Origin: Streptomyces sp. NBC_00569
GTDB taxonomy: Bacteria; Actinomycetota; Actinomycetes; Streptomycetales; Streptomycetaceae
Assembly: GCF_036345255.1 (NCBI RefSeq)
Contig: NZ_CP107783.1
Coordinates: forward strand, 7,867,001 to 7,931,000
DNA: 64,000 nt
Direction: 5' to 3'
Shown: piece by piece, positions 47,144 to 59,172 of the stretch
Layout of the letters: every line of letters begins with the position of its first letter
Numbering within the stretch: position 1 is the first letter of the stretch
Notes under the pieces: generated by a model
The model's input: the letters and a program-made list of their open reading frames with translations, nothing else
The model's database searches: none
What the model was told of the DNA's origin: nothing
Made by a program: the position numbers and the translations under genes

Positions 47144-49354
47144 TCAGCCCGTCGTCTCCCCGCCCTGCACGGTCGGAGAGGCGGCGGGTTCGCGCGTTTC
47201 CGGGGCCGGATGCGCGGTACGCGGTCCCGGCACCACGGCCGGTCGGGACGCGGTGTCCCGTCCGAGTGCCCGCTGAACAGCCTCCCCGGGCTTCAGGCGC
47301 GCCCCGGCCGCCACGAACGACTCGAACCGCGCGTCGCCGAGGATGGCCCGGGCGTCCGAGGCACACCGCTCGTGCGGCGCGTTGTAGTGCGCCGAGCCGA
47401 ACAGCGGCAGTCCCACGGACGGCCAGATCCGGCCCGCCGCACCCTGGAGCAGCGCCGCCTCGCCCGCGTCCCCCTCCGTCACGGTGACGAGCGCCATCAG
47501 CTCGATCGTCAGGACCGTGCCCAGCAGATCGTGGAACGTGTCCCCGATGACGAGGCACTCGCGCAGCAGCTGCCGCGCCCGCACCAGATCGCCCTTGGTC
47601 CACTCCGCGTACGCCAGGACGAACAGCGCGTACGCCAGCGTCCATCGCTCGCCGTGGTCCTCGCAGACCAGCCGCACGTCCTCGCACAGCTCGACCGCCG
47701 CGGCCAGATCCCCCTGGAACGCCACGGCCATCGCCAGCTCGACCTGGCCCATCAGCACGCTGCTGTTCAGCTCACCGATCTCGCGGTACCCGGCGAGGGC
47801 CGTCCGCAGAAGCTCCTCGGCGCGCGGCAGATCGTCCGTGACCAGGGCCAGGCAGCCCCTGCGATGCACCGCGTACGCGATCGCCGTGGCGTCGCCGACT
47901 CGTTCCGCCTCGTCACGGCACTCCTGGAGCGCGGCCAGCGCGGGCACCGTGTCGCCCTGGAGGATCGCCACATAGCCGAGCACCCATAGAGCCTTCAGAC
48001 GGGACCGGGCATAGTCGTAGTCGCCGTCCTCGGCCTCCGCGTCGAGCTCCACGCTGCGCTCCAGCCAGTGCCGTCCCTCCGACAGATGGCCACAGCCGGC
48101 CCAGTAGAACCACAGCGTGCCCGCGAGGTACTGCCCCAGATGGGTCTCGCCCGGCTCCGTCAGGCAGAACTCCAGCGCGGCCCGCAGATTCGGCAGCTCC
48201 GCCCCGATCTGCGTCGCCACCTGCGCCTGCCGCGGCGAGAACCAGTCCAGCTCGCCCCACGTGGCCAGACCCATGTACCAGTCGCGGTGCCTGCGCCGCA
48301 TGCGCGTGGTGTCGCCCGACACCTCCAGCCAGTGCGCGCCGTACGCCCTGACCGTGTCGAGCATCCGGTAGCGCACCACGGAGTCCGCCTCCTCGCGGAT
48401 CACCACGGACTGCGCGATCAGCTCGGAGAGCACATCGAGGGCCGCGTCGGCGTGCAGCCCGTCCCCGCTGCAGATGTACTCCGCCGCGTCCAGGTCGAAC
48501 TGCCCGGAGAAGACCGACAGTCGCGCCCACAGCAGCCGCTCCTGCGCCGTGCACAACTCATGGCTCCAGCCGATCGCCGTCCGCAGCGTCTGATGCCGCG
48601 GCAGCGCCCCGCGCGTGCCGCCCGTCAGCAGCCTGAACCGGTCGTCGAGCCGGCCGAGCAGGTCCGCCGGTGACAGTGCCCGCAGCCGCCCCGCCGCCAG
48701 TTCCACCGCGAGCGGCAGACAGTCGAGCCGCTCGCACACCTCGACGACATCCGTCCGGTTCCCGTCGTCCAGGGCGAAGCCGGGCAGCAGTGCGGCGGCC
48801 CGGTCCGCGAAGAGCTCGGCCGCGTCCGCGGTGTCGAGCGGTGCCAGCGGGAAGATCCGTTCCCCTTCCACGGACAGGGGTCTGCGCCCCACCGCGAGGA
48901 TCCGCAGATCCGGCGCCGCGCCGAGCAGTTCGGTCACGAGCGAGGCGCACGCGTCGACGAGATGCTCGAACCCGTCGATGACGAGCAGGAGTTGGCGCTG
49001 CCCGAGATGGTCGAGAAGGACCTCGCGCTGCGGGCGGCTCGTGTGGTCGGTCAGTTCGAGGGCAGCGGCGAGCGCGTACTCGACCAGCTTCGGCTCGCGC
49101 ACGGCGGCGAGGTCCACCCGCCGGACGGCGTCACAGCCCAGGTGCCCCGCGGCCGGGGCGGCCGCTCTCGCGGCGAAGCGGGACTTTCCGACTCCGCCGG
49201 CACCGGTCACGGTGACCAGGCGAGCCGCCTCAAGAGCCCGCGTGAGCTCCGCGAGTTCGGCGGAACGACCGACGAAGCGGTTGAGCTCGAGGGGGAGGTT
49301 GCCGGGAGGGGTGGAACCCTCGGGCCTGTCGGCAGGGCGCAGTTCGCGTCGCAT
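47144..49354 (-). CDS. NB-ARC/AAA ATPase-TPR regulator lacking a DNA-binding domain
   Basis: 736 residues resembling the AfsR/LuxR-LAL signalling ATPases. It begins LELNRFVGRSAEL and P-loop GAGGVGKS (51-58), Walker B in LLLVIDGFEHLVDA, then LPLAVELAAGRL and a WSHEL winged-helix part, followed by TPR-like helical repeats (about 400-680). No BTAD/HTH domain precedes and no LuxR helix-turn-helix follows; the ending is a Pro/Ala tail. ATG start with no ribosome site but a promoter-palindrome just upstream. Regulatory role inferred from family. Confidence 0.8.
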   Translation of the reverse strand: MRRELRPADRPEGSTPPGNLPLELNRFVGRSAELAELTRALEAARLVTVTGAGGVGKSRFAARAAAPAAGHLGCDAVRRVDLAAVREPKLVEYALAAALELTDHTSRPQREVLLDHLGQRQLLLVIDGFEHLVDACASLVTELLGAAPDLRILAVGRRPLSVEGERIFPLAPLDTADAAELFADRAAALLPGFALDDGNRTDVVEVCERLDCLPLAVELAAGRLRALSPADLLGRLDDRFRLLTGGTRGALPRHQTLRTAIGWSHELCTAQERLLWARLSVFSGQFDLDAAEYICSGDGLHADAALDVLSELIAQSVVIREEADSVVRYRMLDTVRAYGAHWLEVSGDTTRMRRRHRDWYMGLATWGELDWFSPRQAQVATQIGAELPNLRAALEFCLTEPGETHLGQYLAGTLWFYWAGCGHLSEGRHWLERSVELDAEAEDGDYDYARSRLKALWVLGYVAILQGDTVPALAALQECRDEAERVGDATAIAYAVHRRGCLALVTDDLPRAEELLRTALAGYREIGELNSSVLMGQVELAMAVAFQGDLAAAVELCEDVRLVCEDHGERWTLAYALFVLAYAEWTKGDLVRARQLLRECLVIGDTFHDLLGTVLTIELMALVTVTEGDAGEAALLQGAAGRIWPSVGLPLFGSAHYNAPHERCASDARAILGDARFESFVAAGARLKPGEAVQRALGRDTASRPAVVPGPRTAHPAPETREPAASPTVQGGETTG

Positions 49355-49357
49355 GAA

Positions 49358-49393
49358 GTACGGAGCGTACTCATCCGTACGCACTCCGTACAA
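49358..49393 (-). promoter_or_regulatory. Promoter with embedded palindrome for the NB-ARC/TPR gene
   Basis: Minus strand: TTGTAC, 18 bases, TACGCT, then the ATG nine bases on. Two inverted GTACGGAG-type arms (49358-49370 and 49377-49391) overlap -10 and -35. Base-level match; function inferred. Confidence 0.55.
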
Positions 49394-49501
49394 TCGGTGC
49401 GCGTAACTCCGGCCGCGGCGAGAGGTAATCCGGTACGGAGCGCGGACCCCGGCGCGATAGGCTCGGGGGACGACTTTTCGATGTTCAGGAAGCGGTGCTA
49501 A

Positions 49502-49972
49502 GTGTCCGGTGGAGAGGTGGCCGGGATCCTGGTGGCCGTCTTCTGGGCGATCCTGGTCTCCTTCCTCGCGGTGGCTCTGGCGAGGCTGGCCCAGACGCTC
49601 AGGGCGACCACCAAGCTCGTGGCGGATGTGACCGAGCAGGCGGTCCCGCTGCTTGCCGACGCCTCCGCGGCCGTGCGTTCCGCACAGACGCAGATCGACC
49701 GGGTCGACGCCATCGCGTCGGACGTCCAGGAAGTCACGTCGAACGCGTCGGCGCTGTCCTCCACCGTCGCCTCCACCTTCGGTGGCCCGCTCGTCAAGGT
49801 GGCCGCCTTCGGCTACGGCGTGCGCCGCGCGATCGGTCGCAAGTCCACGGGTGCCTCCGCAGCCGACGCGCCCGCCAAGCCGTCCCGCCGCACCGTGATC
49901 GTGGGCCGCACCGTCCCGTCGGCGCGGCGCAGCAAGCAGGCCACGCGCAACAACCGGAATAAGAGGGACTGA
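49502..49972 (+). CDS. DUF948 membrane-anchored protein
   Basis: 156 residues: one membrane segment (about 6-27), then a heptad-like helix with Thr/Asp/Ala (TLRATTKLVADVTEQAVPLLADASAAVRSAQ), typical of DUF948, and a basic C-terminal tail. Unknown function. GTG start. First gene of the run leading to alaS. Confidence 0.85.
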   Translation: MSGGEVAGILVAVFWAILVSFLAVALARLAQTLRATTKLVADVTEQAVPLLADASAAVRSAQTQIDRVDAIASDVQEVTSNASALSSTVASTFGGPLVKVAAFGYGVRRAIGRKSTGASAADAPAKPSRRTVIVGRTVPSARRSKQATRNNRNKRD

Positions 49973-49979
49973 CGCAGCG

Positions 49980-50339
49980 ATGTTCCGCCGTACGTTCTGG
50001 TTCACCGCGGGCGCAGCCGCCGGCGTATGGGCCACCACCAAGGTCAACCGCAAGCTGAAGAAGCTGACGCCGGAGAGCCTCGCCGCGCAGGCCGCGAACA
50101 AGGCGATCGAGGCGGGCCACCGCCTCAAGGACTTCGCCCTCGACGTCCGCGACGGTATGGCCGAGCGCGAGGCCGAACTCGACGACGCGCTGGGCCTCAA
50201 CGCCCCGGTGGACGCCGAACTCCCCGCGCAGCGCCGCTTCGCCGTCATCGAGAACCACGTGAAGAACAACCACGTGAAGAACAACCCCAAGTACCTCGAG
50301 AACACGACGTACTCGTACAACCGGAATGAGGACCACTGA
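49980..50339 (+). CDS. DUF6167-like conserved protein
   Basis: 119 residues with a hydrophobic start ([18 protein letters not shown], possible anchor), then [22 protein letters not shown] helix and a charged, Asn-rich end with a repeated NHVKN. Conserved in this position before alaS in actinobacteria, function unknown. Its stop shares a base with the alaS start. Confidence 0.8.
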   Translation: MFRRTFWFTAGAAAGVWATTKVNRKLKKLTPESLAAQAANKAIEAGHRLKDFALDVRDGMAEREAELDDALGLNAPVDAELPAQRRFAVIENHVKNNHVKNNPKYLENTTYSYNRNEDH

Positions 50340-53008
50340 TGGAGTCGGCTGAAATTCGCCGCCGCTGGCTGAGCTTCTTCGAGGAGCGTGGCCACAAGGT
50401 CGTGCCCTCGGCGTCGCTCATCGCGGACGACCCGACTCTGCTGCTCGTCCCCGCCGGCATGGTCCCGTTCAAGCCGTACTTCCTCGGCGAGGTCAAGCCG
50501 CCCGCCCCGCGCGCCACATCGGTGCAGAAGTGCGTGCGCACGCCGGACATCGAAGAGGTCGGCAAGACCACGCGTCACGGCACGTTCTTCCAGATGTGCG
50601 GCAACTTCTCGTTCGGCGACTACTTCAAGGAAGGCGCCATCAAGTACGCCTGGGAGCTGCTCACCAGCTCCGTGGCGGACGGTGGTTACGGCCTCGACCC
50701 GGAGAAGCTCTGGATCACGGTCTACCTCGACGACGACGAGGCCGAGCGCATCTGGCACGAGGTCGTCGGCGTGCCCAAGGAGCGCATCCAGCGCCTGGGC
50801 AAGAAGGACAACTTCTGGTCCATGGGCGTCCCCGGCCCCTGCGGCCCCTGTTCCGAGATCAACTACGACCGCGGCCCCGAGTTCGGCGTCGAGGGCGGCC
50901 CGGCCGTCAACGACGAGCGGTACGTGGAGATCTGGAACCTGGTCTTCATGCAGTACGAGCGCGGCGTCGGCATCGGCAAGGAGGACTTCGAGATCCTCGG
51001 CGACCTGCCGTCGCAGAACATCGACACGGGTCTCGGCCTCGAGCGTCTCGCCATGATCCTTCAGGGCGTACAGAACATGTACGAGACCGACACCCTGCGG
51101 GTCGTCATGGACAAGGCCACCGAACTCACCGGTGTCCAGTACGGCGACAAGCACGACACCGACGTCTCGATGCGTGTGGTCGCCGACCACATGCGCACCT
51201 CCGTGATGCTCATCGGTGACGGAGTCACCCCCGGCAACGAGGGGCGTGGCTACGTCCTGCGCCGCATCATGCGCCGCGCCATCCGCAACATGCGTCTCAT
51301 GGGCGCCACCGGTCCGGTCGTCAAGGACCTCGTCGACGTCGTGATCGACACGATGGGCCAGCAGTACCCGGAGCTCATCACCGACCGCAAGCGCATCGAG
51401 ACCGTCGCCCTCGCCGAAGAGGCCGCCTTCCTCAAGGCCCTCAAGGGCGGCACGAACATCCTCGACACCGCTGTCACCGAGACCAAGGCCGCGGGCGGCT
51501 CGGTCCTGGCCGGCGACAAGGCGTTCCTGCTCCACGACACGTGGGGCTTCCCGATCGACCTCACCCTGGAGATGGCCGCCGAGCAGGGCCTGTCCGTGGA
51601 CGAGGACGGCTTCCGGCGCCTGATGAAGGAGCAGCGGGAGCGCGCCAAGGCCGACGCCCAGGCCAAGAAGACCGGCCACGCCAACGTCGGCGCCTACCGC
51701 GAGATCGCGGACGCCGCCGGTGCCACGGACTTCATCGGCTACACGTCGACCGAGGGCGAGTCCACGATCGTCGGCCTGCTGGTCAACGGCGTCTCCTCCC
51801 CGGCCGCCTCCGAGGGCGACGAGGTCGAGGTCGTCCTCGACCGCACCCCCTTCTACGCCGAGGGCGGCGGCCAGATCGGCGACACCGGCCGCATCAGGCT
51901 GGACAACGGCGCGGTCATCGAGATCCGCGACTGCCAGAAGCCCGTCCCGGGCGTCTACGTCCACAAGGGCGTCGTCCAGGTCGGCGAGGTCACCGTCGGC
52001 GCCCCGGCCCAGGCCGTCATCGACGTGGCACGCCGCCGCTCCATCGCCCGTGCCCACTCCGCCACGCACCTCACGCACCAGGCGCTGCGCGACGCCCTCG
52101 GCCCGACGGCCGCCCAGGCCGGTTCGGAGAACCAGCCCGGCCGCTTCCGCTTCGACTTCGGTTCGCCGTCCGCCGTGCCCACGGCCGTGATGACGGACGT
52201 CGAGCAGAAGATCAACGAGGTCCTCTCGCGTGAACTCGACGTGCAGGCCGAGGTCATGTCGATCGACGACGCCAAGAAGCAGGGCGCCATCGCCGAGTTC
52301 GGTGAGAAGTACGGAGAGCGCGTCCGCGTCGTCACCATCGGCGACTTCTCCAAGGAGCTGTGCGGTGGCACGCACGTGCACAACACCGCCCAGCTGGGCC
52401 TGGTGAAGCTGCTCGGCGAGTCCTCCATCGGCTCGGGCGTGCGTCGTATCGAGGCCCTGGTCGGCGTCGACGCGTACAACTTCCTCGCCCGCGAGCACAC
52501 GGTCGTCGCCCAGCTCCAGGAGCTGGTCAAGGGCCGCTCCGAGGAGCTGCCGGAGAAGATCTCGGCGATGCTCGGCAAGCTGAAGGACGCCGAGAAGGAG
52601 ATCGAGAAGTTCCGCGCGGAGAAGGTCCTCCAGGCCGCCGCCGGTCTTGCCGCGGGCGCCACCGACGTGCGCGGGGTCGCCCTGGTCACCGGTCAGGTCC
52701 CGGACGGCACCGGCGCCGACGACCTGCGCAAGCTGGTCCTCGACGTGCGGGGCCGCATCCAGGGCGGACGCCCCGCCGTGGTGGCCCTGTTCACGACGGT
52801 CAACGGCAAGCCGCTGACGGTCATCGCCACGAACGAGGCCGCTCGTGAGCGCGGTCTGAAGGCCGGTGACCTGGTCCGCACGGCCGCCAAGACCCTCGGC
52901 GGCGGCGGTGGCGGCAAGCCGGACGTCGCCCAGGGCGGCGGCCAGAACCCGGCCGCCATCGGTGACGCCGTGGCCTCCGTCGAGCGACTCGTCGCGGAAA
53001 CCGCCTGA
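50339..53008 (+). CDS. alaS: Alanyl-tRNA synthetase
   Basis: 889-residue class II synthetase. Catalytic core from the N-terminus ([34 protein letters not shown]), editing domain with [11 protein letters not shown] near 572 and zinc motif CGGTH near 674, and a C-terminal oligomerisation/DHHA1 domain ([15 protein letters not shown]). Full length. ATG overlaps the previous stop; alaS stop overlaps ruvX. Confidence 0.98.
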   Translation: MESAEIRRRWLSFFEERGHKVVPSASLIADDPTLLLVPAGMVPFKPYFLGEVKPPAPRATSVQKCVRTPDIEEVGKTTRHGTFFQMCGNFSFGDYFKEGAIKYAWELLTSSVADGGYGLDPEKLWITVYLDDDEAERIWHEVVGVPKERIQRLGKKDNFWSMGVPGPCGPCSEINYDRGPEFGVEGGPAVNDERYVEIWNLVFMQYERGVGIGKEDFEILGDLPSQNIDTGLGLERLAMILQGVQNMYETDTLRVVMDKATELTGVQYGDKHDTDVSMRVVADHMRTSVMLIGDGVTPGNEGRGYVLRRIMRRAIRNMRLMGATGPVVKDLVDVVIDTMGQQYPELITDRKRIETVALAEEAAFLKALKGGTNILDTAVTETKAAGGSVLAGDKAFLLHDTWGFPIDLTLEMAAEQGLSVDEDGFRRLMKEQRERAKADAQAKKTGHANVGAYREIADAAGATDFIGYTSTEGESTIVGLLVNGVSSPAASEGDEVEVVLDRTPFYAEGGGQIGDTGRIRLDNGAVIEIRDCQKPVPGVYVHKGVVQVGEVTVGAPAQAVIDVARRRSIARAHSATHLTHQALRDALGPTAAQAGSENQPGRFRFDFGSPSAVPTAVMTDVEQKINEVLSRELDVQAEVMSIDDAKKQGAIAEFGEKYGERVRVVTIGDFSKELCGGTHVHNTAQLGLVKLLGESSIGSGVRRIEALVGVDAYNFLAREHTVVAQLQELVKGRSEELPEKISAMLGKLKDAEKEIEKFRAEKVLQAAAGLAAGATDVRGVALVTGQVPDGTGADDLRKLVLDVRGRIQGGRPAVVALFTTVNGKPLTVIATNEAARERGLKAGDLVRTAAKTLGGGGGGKPDVAQGGGQNPAAIGDAVASVERLVAETA

Positions 53009-53472
53009 TGAGACGCGGCCGACGGCTCGCGATCGACGTCGGGGACGCCCGGATCGGGGTCGCCTCGTGCGACCCCGACGGGATCCTCGCCACCCCGGTG
53101 GAGACCGTGCCGGGACGCGATGTCCCGGCCGCTCACCGGCGGTTGCGGCAGCTCGTCGAGGAGTACGAGCCGATCGAGGTCGTCGTCGGACTCCCTCGCT
53201 CCCTCAAGGGGGGCGAGGGGCCGGCCGCGGTCAAGGTCCGCGCGTTCGCCCAGGAGCTGGCCGGCGGGATCGCCCCCGTCGGCGTGCGGCTCGTGGACGA
53301 GAGGATGACCACAGTGACGGCGAGCCAGGGGCTGCGCGCCTCGGGCGTGAAGTCCAAAAAGGGCCGGTCTGTCATCGACCAGGCGGCCGCGGTCGTCATT
53401 CTCCAGCAGGCACTGGAGTCCGAACGGGCGTCAGGTAAAGCTCCGGGCGAGGGCGTCGAAGTGGGCATCTGA
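53008..53472 (+). CDS. ruvX: Holliday junction resolvase-like protein RuvX (YqgF)
   Basis: 154-residue RNase H-fold protein, ends with VVILQQALE. Conserved DVGDARIG motif (Asp near 11), GLPRSLKGGEG, RLVDERMTT and SVIDQAAA. Probably acts on RNA in 16S maturation, as the family does in E. coli, rather than Holliday junctions. Overlaps alaS. Confidence 0.94.
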   Translation: MRRGRRLAIDVGDARIGVASCDPDGILATPVETVPGRDVPAAHRRLRQLVEEYEPIEVVVGLPRSLKGGEGPAAVKVRAFAQELAGGIAPVGVRLVDERMTTVTASQGLRASGVKSKKGRSVIDQAAAVVILQQALESERASGKAPGEGVEVGI

Positions 53473-53595
53473 TCGCGATACGGTAACGTTCCGCGCGATC
53501 GGCGGCGTTCGAACAGCTGCCGCACAGCATCAAGAGGCGGAACGGTTGCCCTGCCACCCGGACGCGGCCGCCGCCTCGCGGCTTGTAGGGGATCG

Positions 53596-55293
53596 ATGAC
53601 TGAGTATGGCCGGGGCCCTGGCTCCGAACCGTGGCACCCCGAGGACCCGCTGTACGGGGACCAGGGGTGGGGGCAGCAGGCCGCCGACGGTCAGCCTGCC
53701 TACGGCGGCCAGGGGCAGTACCACCCGCAGCAGCCGCAGCAGCATCCCCAGTCCCACCCGCAGCAGCCGCAGCAGCATCCCCAGTCCCACCAGCAGCAGC
53801 CGCAGCAGCACGGCGGCGAGTGGGGCACCGGTCAGCACGACCAGTACGGCCACGGCCAGCAGCAGTACGGCGGCGGTCAGCAGTACGGCGGCCAGCCGCA
53901 GGGCGGCGGCTGGGACACCGGTCAGCACGGCCATGTCCCGTACAGCGCCGACCCCGTGGACCCGTACGGCGGTCAGCAGCAGCCTGTCGCGTACGGCGGT
54001 GAGCAGCCGGATCTCTACGGCACCCCCGACGCGTACCCGCCGCCGGAGCCGCCCGGGCGGCGCGGGGCCGCCGCGGAGCCGGAGACGAACTGGGACCCGG
54101 GCCCCGACCAGGGTGAGCACGCGTTCTTCGCCGGTGGCGGCGATGACGACGGCGACGACTACGACGACCCGCGCGACCGGGGCAGCCGCCGCGGCCGCGG
54201 CGGCAAGAAGCCGAAGAAGCGGCGCAGCGGATGCGCCTGCCTGGTCCTCACCGTGATCTTCGTCGGCGGTGTCGGCGGTGTCGGCTATTTCGGGTATCAG
54301 TTCTATCAGAACCGTTTTGGATCGGCGCCGGATTATGCGGGGTCCGGAAATGGCGAATCCGTTTCCGTGGACATTCCCAAGGGTGCGGGTGGCTATGTCA
54401 TCGGCCAGCGTCTGAAGGAAGCGGGCGTCATCAAGAGCGTAGACGCCTTCGTTTCGGCGCAGGAGCAGAATCCGCGCGGCAAGTCCATTCAGGACGGCGG
54501 ATACACGCTGGAGAAGGAAATGTCGGCCGCAAGCGCGGTCGAGATGATGCTCAGCCCGAGCAGCCGGAACAACCTGATCATCGCCGAGGGCCGCCGCAAC
54601 GTGTGGGTCTACGAGCAGATCGACAAGCGGCTCGGCGTCGCCAAGGGGACCACGCAAAAGGTCGCGAAGAAGGACTACAAGAAGCTCGGACTGCCCGCCT
54701 GGGCCATGAACGAGCCGAATGTGAAGGACCCGCTGGAAGGGTTCCTCTACCCGTCCAGCTACGGCGTCGCCAAGGGCGGAAAGCCCGAGGCGGTCCTGAA
54801 GCAGATGGTGTCGCGGGCGACGGAGACGTACGAGGCCTACGGCGTCGAGAAGAAGGCCAAGAGCCTTGGCCTCGACAGTCCGTGGCAACTGATCACCGTG
54901 GCGAGCCTCGCGCAGGCCGAAGGCACCAGCCACGACGACTTCCGCAAGATGGCCGAGGTCGTCTACAACCGCCTCAAGCCCGGCAACGAGCAGACGAACG
55001 GCATGCTGGAGTTCGACTCGACGTACAACTACGTCAAGAACCAGAGCAAGATCGATCTGAGCCTCACCGCGCTGCGCAAGTACGACAACCGCTACAACAC
55101 GTACTACTACAAGGGCCTGCCGCCCGGGCCGATCGGAAACCCGGGCGAGGAAGCTCTGAAGGGTGCCGTCGACCCGACCAGCGACGGCTGGTACTACTTC
55201 ATCTCGATGGACGGCAAGACCAGCGAGTTCACCAAGACGAACGAGGAACACCAGAAGCTGGTCGACAAGTGGAACGCGTCGAGGAAGAACTGA
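53596..55293 (+). CDS. mltG: Endolytic murein transglycosylase MltG
   Basis: 565 residues, an inner-membrane enzyme cutting nascent glycan strands. A ~210-residue cytoplasmic start is unusually rich in Gln/His/Pro/Gly, then TM about 213-236, a LysM-like region, and the YceG domain with EGFLYPSSYG (about 381-390), SLAQAEGTSHDDF (Glu442) and NTYYYKGLPPGPIGNPGEEA. The start is ATG 53596; the ribosome site is weak (GTAGGGGATCG). Followed without gap by aroE. Confidence 0.92.
   Translation: MTEYGRGPGSEPWHPEDPLYGDQGWGQQAADGQPAYGGQGQYHPQQPQQHPQSHPQQPQQHPQSHQQQPQQHGGEWGTGQHDQYGHGQQQYGGGQQYGGQPQGGGWDTGQHGHVPYSADPVDPYGGQQQPVAYGGEQPDLYGTPDAYPPPEPPGRRGAAAEPETNWDPGPDQGEHAFFAGGGDDDGDDYDDPRDRGSRRGRGGKKPKKRRSGCACLVLTVIFVGGVGGVGYFGYQFYQNRFGSAPDYAGSGNGESVSVDIPKGAGGYVIGQRLKEAGVIKSVDAFVSAQEQNPRGKSIQDGGYTLEKEMSAASAVEMMLSPSSRNNLIIAEGRRNVWVYEQIDKRLGVAKGTTQKVAKKDYKKLGLPAWAMNEPNVKDPLEGFLYPSSYGVAKGGKPEAVLKQMVSRATETYEAYGVEKKAKSLGLDSPWQLITVASLAQAEGTSHDDFRKMAEVVYNRLKPGNEQTNGMLEFDSTYNYVKNQSKIDLSLTALRKYDNRYNTYYYKGLPPGPIGNPGEEALKGAVDPTSDGWYYFISMDGKTSEFTKTNEEHQKLVDKWNASRKN
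53725..53811 (+). repeat. 33-bp tandem repeats in mltG
   Basis: Two perfect 33-bp units (53725-53757 and 53758-53790) encoding PQQPQQHPQSH, followed by a partial third (QQQPQQH). Inside the cytoplasmic N-terminus of MltG; in-frame so copy number can change without frameshift. Confidence 0.9.
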
Positions 55294-56117
55294 TGCCGTC
55301 AATCAGAAGGGCGGCCGTGCTCGGGTCGCCCATCGCCCACTCCCTTTCCCCGGTGCTGCACCGTGCCGCCTACGAGGAACTGGGCCTGGAGGACTGGTCC
55401 TACGACCGCTTCGAGGTCGACGAGGTGGCTCTGCCCGACTTCCTCGCCGGGCTCGGGCCCGAGTGGGCGGGCCTCTCGCTGACCATGCCGCTGAAGCGCG
55501 CCGTGATCCCGCTGCTCGACACGATCAGCGACACGGCCGCCTCCGTCGAGGCCGTCAACACCGTCGTCCTCACCGAGGACGGGCACAAGGTCGGCGACAA
55601 CACCGACATCCCCGGCATGGTCGCCGCCCTCGCCGAGCGCGGCATCGACAAGGCCGAGTCCGCCGCGATCCTGGGCGCGGGCGCCACCGCCTCCTCCGCG
55701 CTCGCCGCCCTGTCGCGGATCTGCACCGGCGAGATCGTCGCGTACGTACGCAGTGACGCCCGCGCCGCCGAGATGCGCGAGTGGGGCGAGCGGCTCGACG
55801 TGGACGTGAAGATCGGGAAGTGGTCGGACGCGGCGCGTGCCCTCACCGCGCCGCTGGTCGTCGCCACGACGCCCGCCGGCACCACGGACGCCCTCGCCGC
55901 CGACATCCCCGAGCGGCCCGGCACCCTCTTCGACGTCCTCTACGACCCCTGGCCGACACAGCTCGCGGCCCGCTGGTCCGGGTACGGCGGAGCGGTCGTC
56001 AGCGGGCTCGACCTGCTGGTGCACCAGGCCGTCCTCCAGGTCCAGCAGATGACGGGGCGCGCCCCGGCGCCGCTCGGTGCGATGCGCCGGGCGGGGGAGC
56101 GGGCACTCGCCGGCTGA
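55293..56117 (+). CDS. aroE: Shikimate dehydrogenase
   Basis: 274 residues reducing 3-dehydroshikimate with NADPH. The substrate Lys is in SLTMPLKRAV, the catalytic Asp in GDNTDIPG, the SLSPVLHRAA Ser/Thr site is at the start, and the nucleotide loop GAGATASSAL follows. The ATG shares a base with the mltG stop, so this is translationally coupled. Fourth in the alaS operon. Confidence 0.94.
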   Translation: MPSIRRAAVLGSPIAHSLSPVLHRAAYEELGLEDWSYDRFEVDEVALPDFLAGLGPEWAGLSLTMPLKRAVIPLLDTISDTAASVEAVNTVVLTEDGHKVGDNTDIPGMVAALAERGIDKAESAAILGAGATASSALAALSRICTGEIVAYVRSDARAAEMREWGERLDVDVKIGKWSDAARALTAPLVVATTPAGTTDALAADIPERPGTLFDVLYDPWPTQLAARWSGYGGAVVSGLDLLVHQAVLQVQQMTGRAPAPLGAMRRAGERALAG

Positions 56118-56261
56118 CCCGGGCCGTGTCCGTCCCGGCGTCCGTCTGATGGACCGGGGGCCGGGTCAGGTGCGCGGACGTGGGAGGATCGGGGGTGGCG
56201 GGCCAGGGCCGCGCACCCGGCCGCGCCATCGCAGTTCGAGGCGCGAGCAAGAGGAGCACCG

Positions 56262-59049
<2,788 letters not shown>

Positions 59050-59075
59050 CTCCCGCCTTCGGGCACTTCGCGACC

Positions 59076-59107
59076 TCCCCGGCCGTTCACACAACGGCGG
59101 CCGGGGA
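59076..59107 (+). terminator. Terminator after aroB
   Basis: CCCCGGCCG/CGGCCGGGG 9-bp stem plus one flanking T-A pair; 12-nt loop. An alternate CCGTT/AACGG pairing exists. Confidence 0.7.
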
Positions 59108-59172
59108 AGGTACCGTTCGGTAGCGCCTTGTTCGCCGGCGCCAGTTGCCTGTACGAGACGGAGTCGCACCGG

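Noticed and set aside
47144..52498. Continuous minus-strand frame of 1784 codons
   Set aside because: Only the 47144-49354 part is a gene. The rest is antisense to DUF948, DUF6167 and alaS, an artefact of few stop codons in high-GC DNA.
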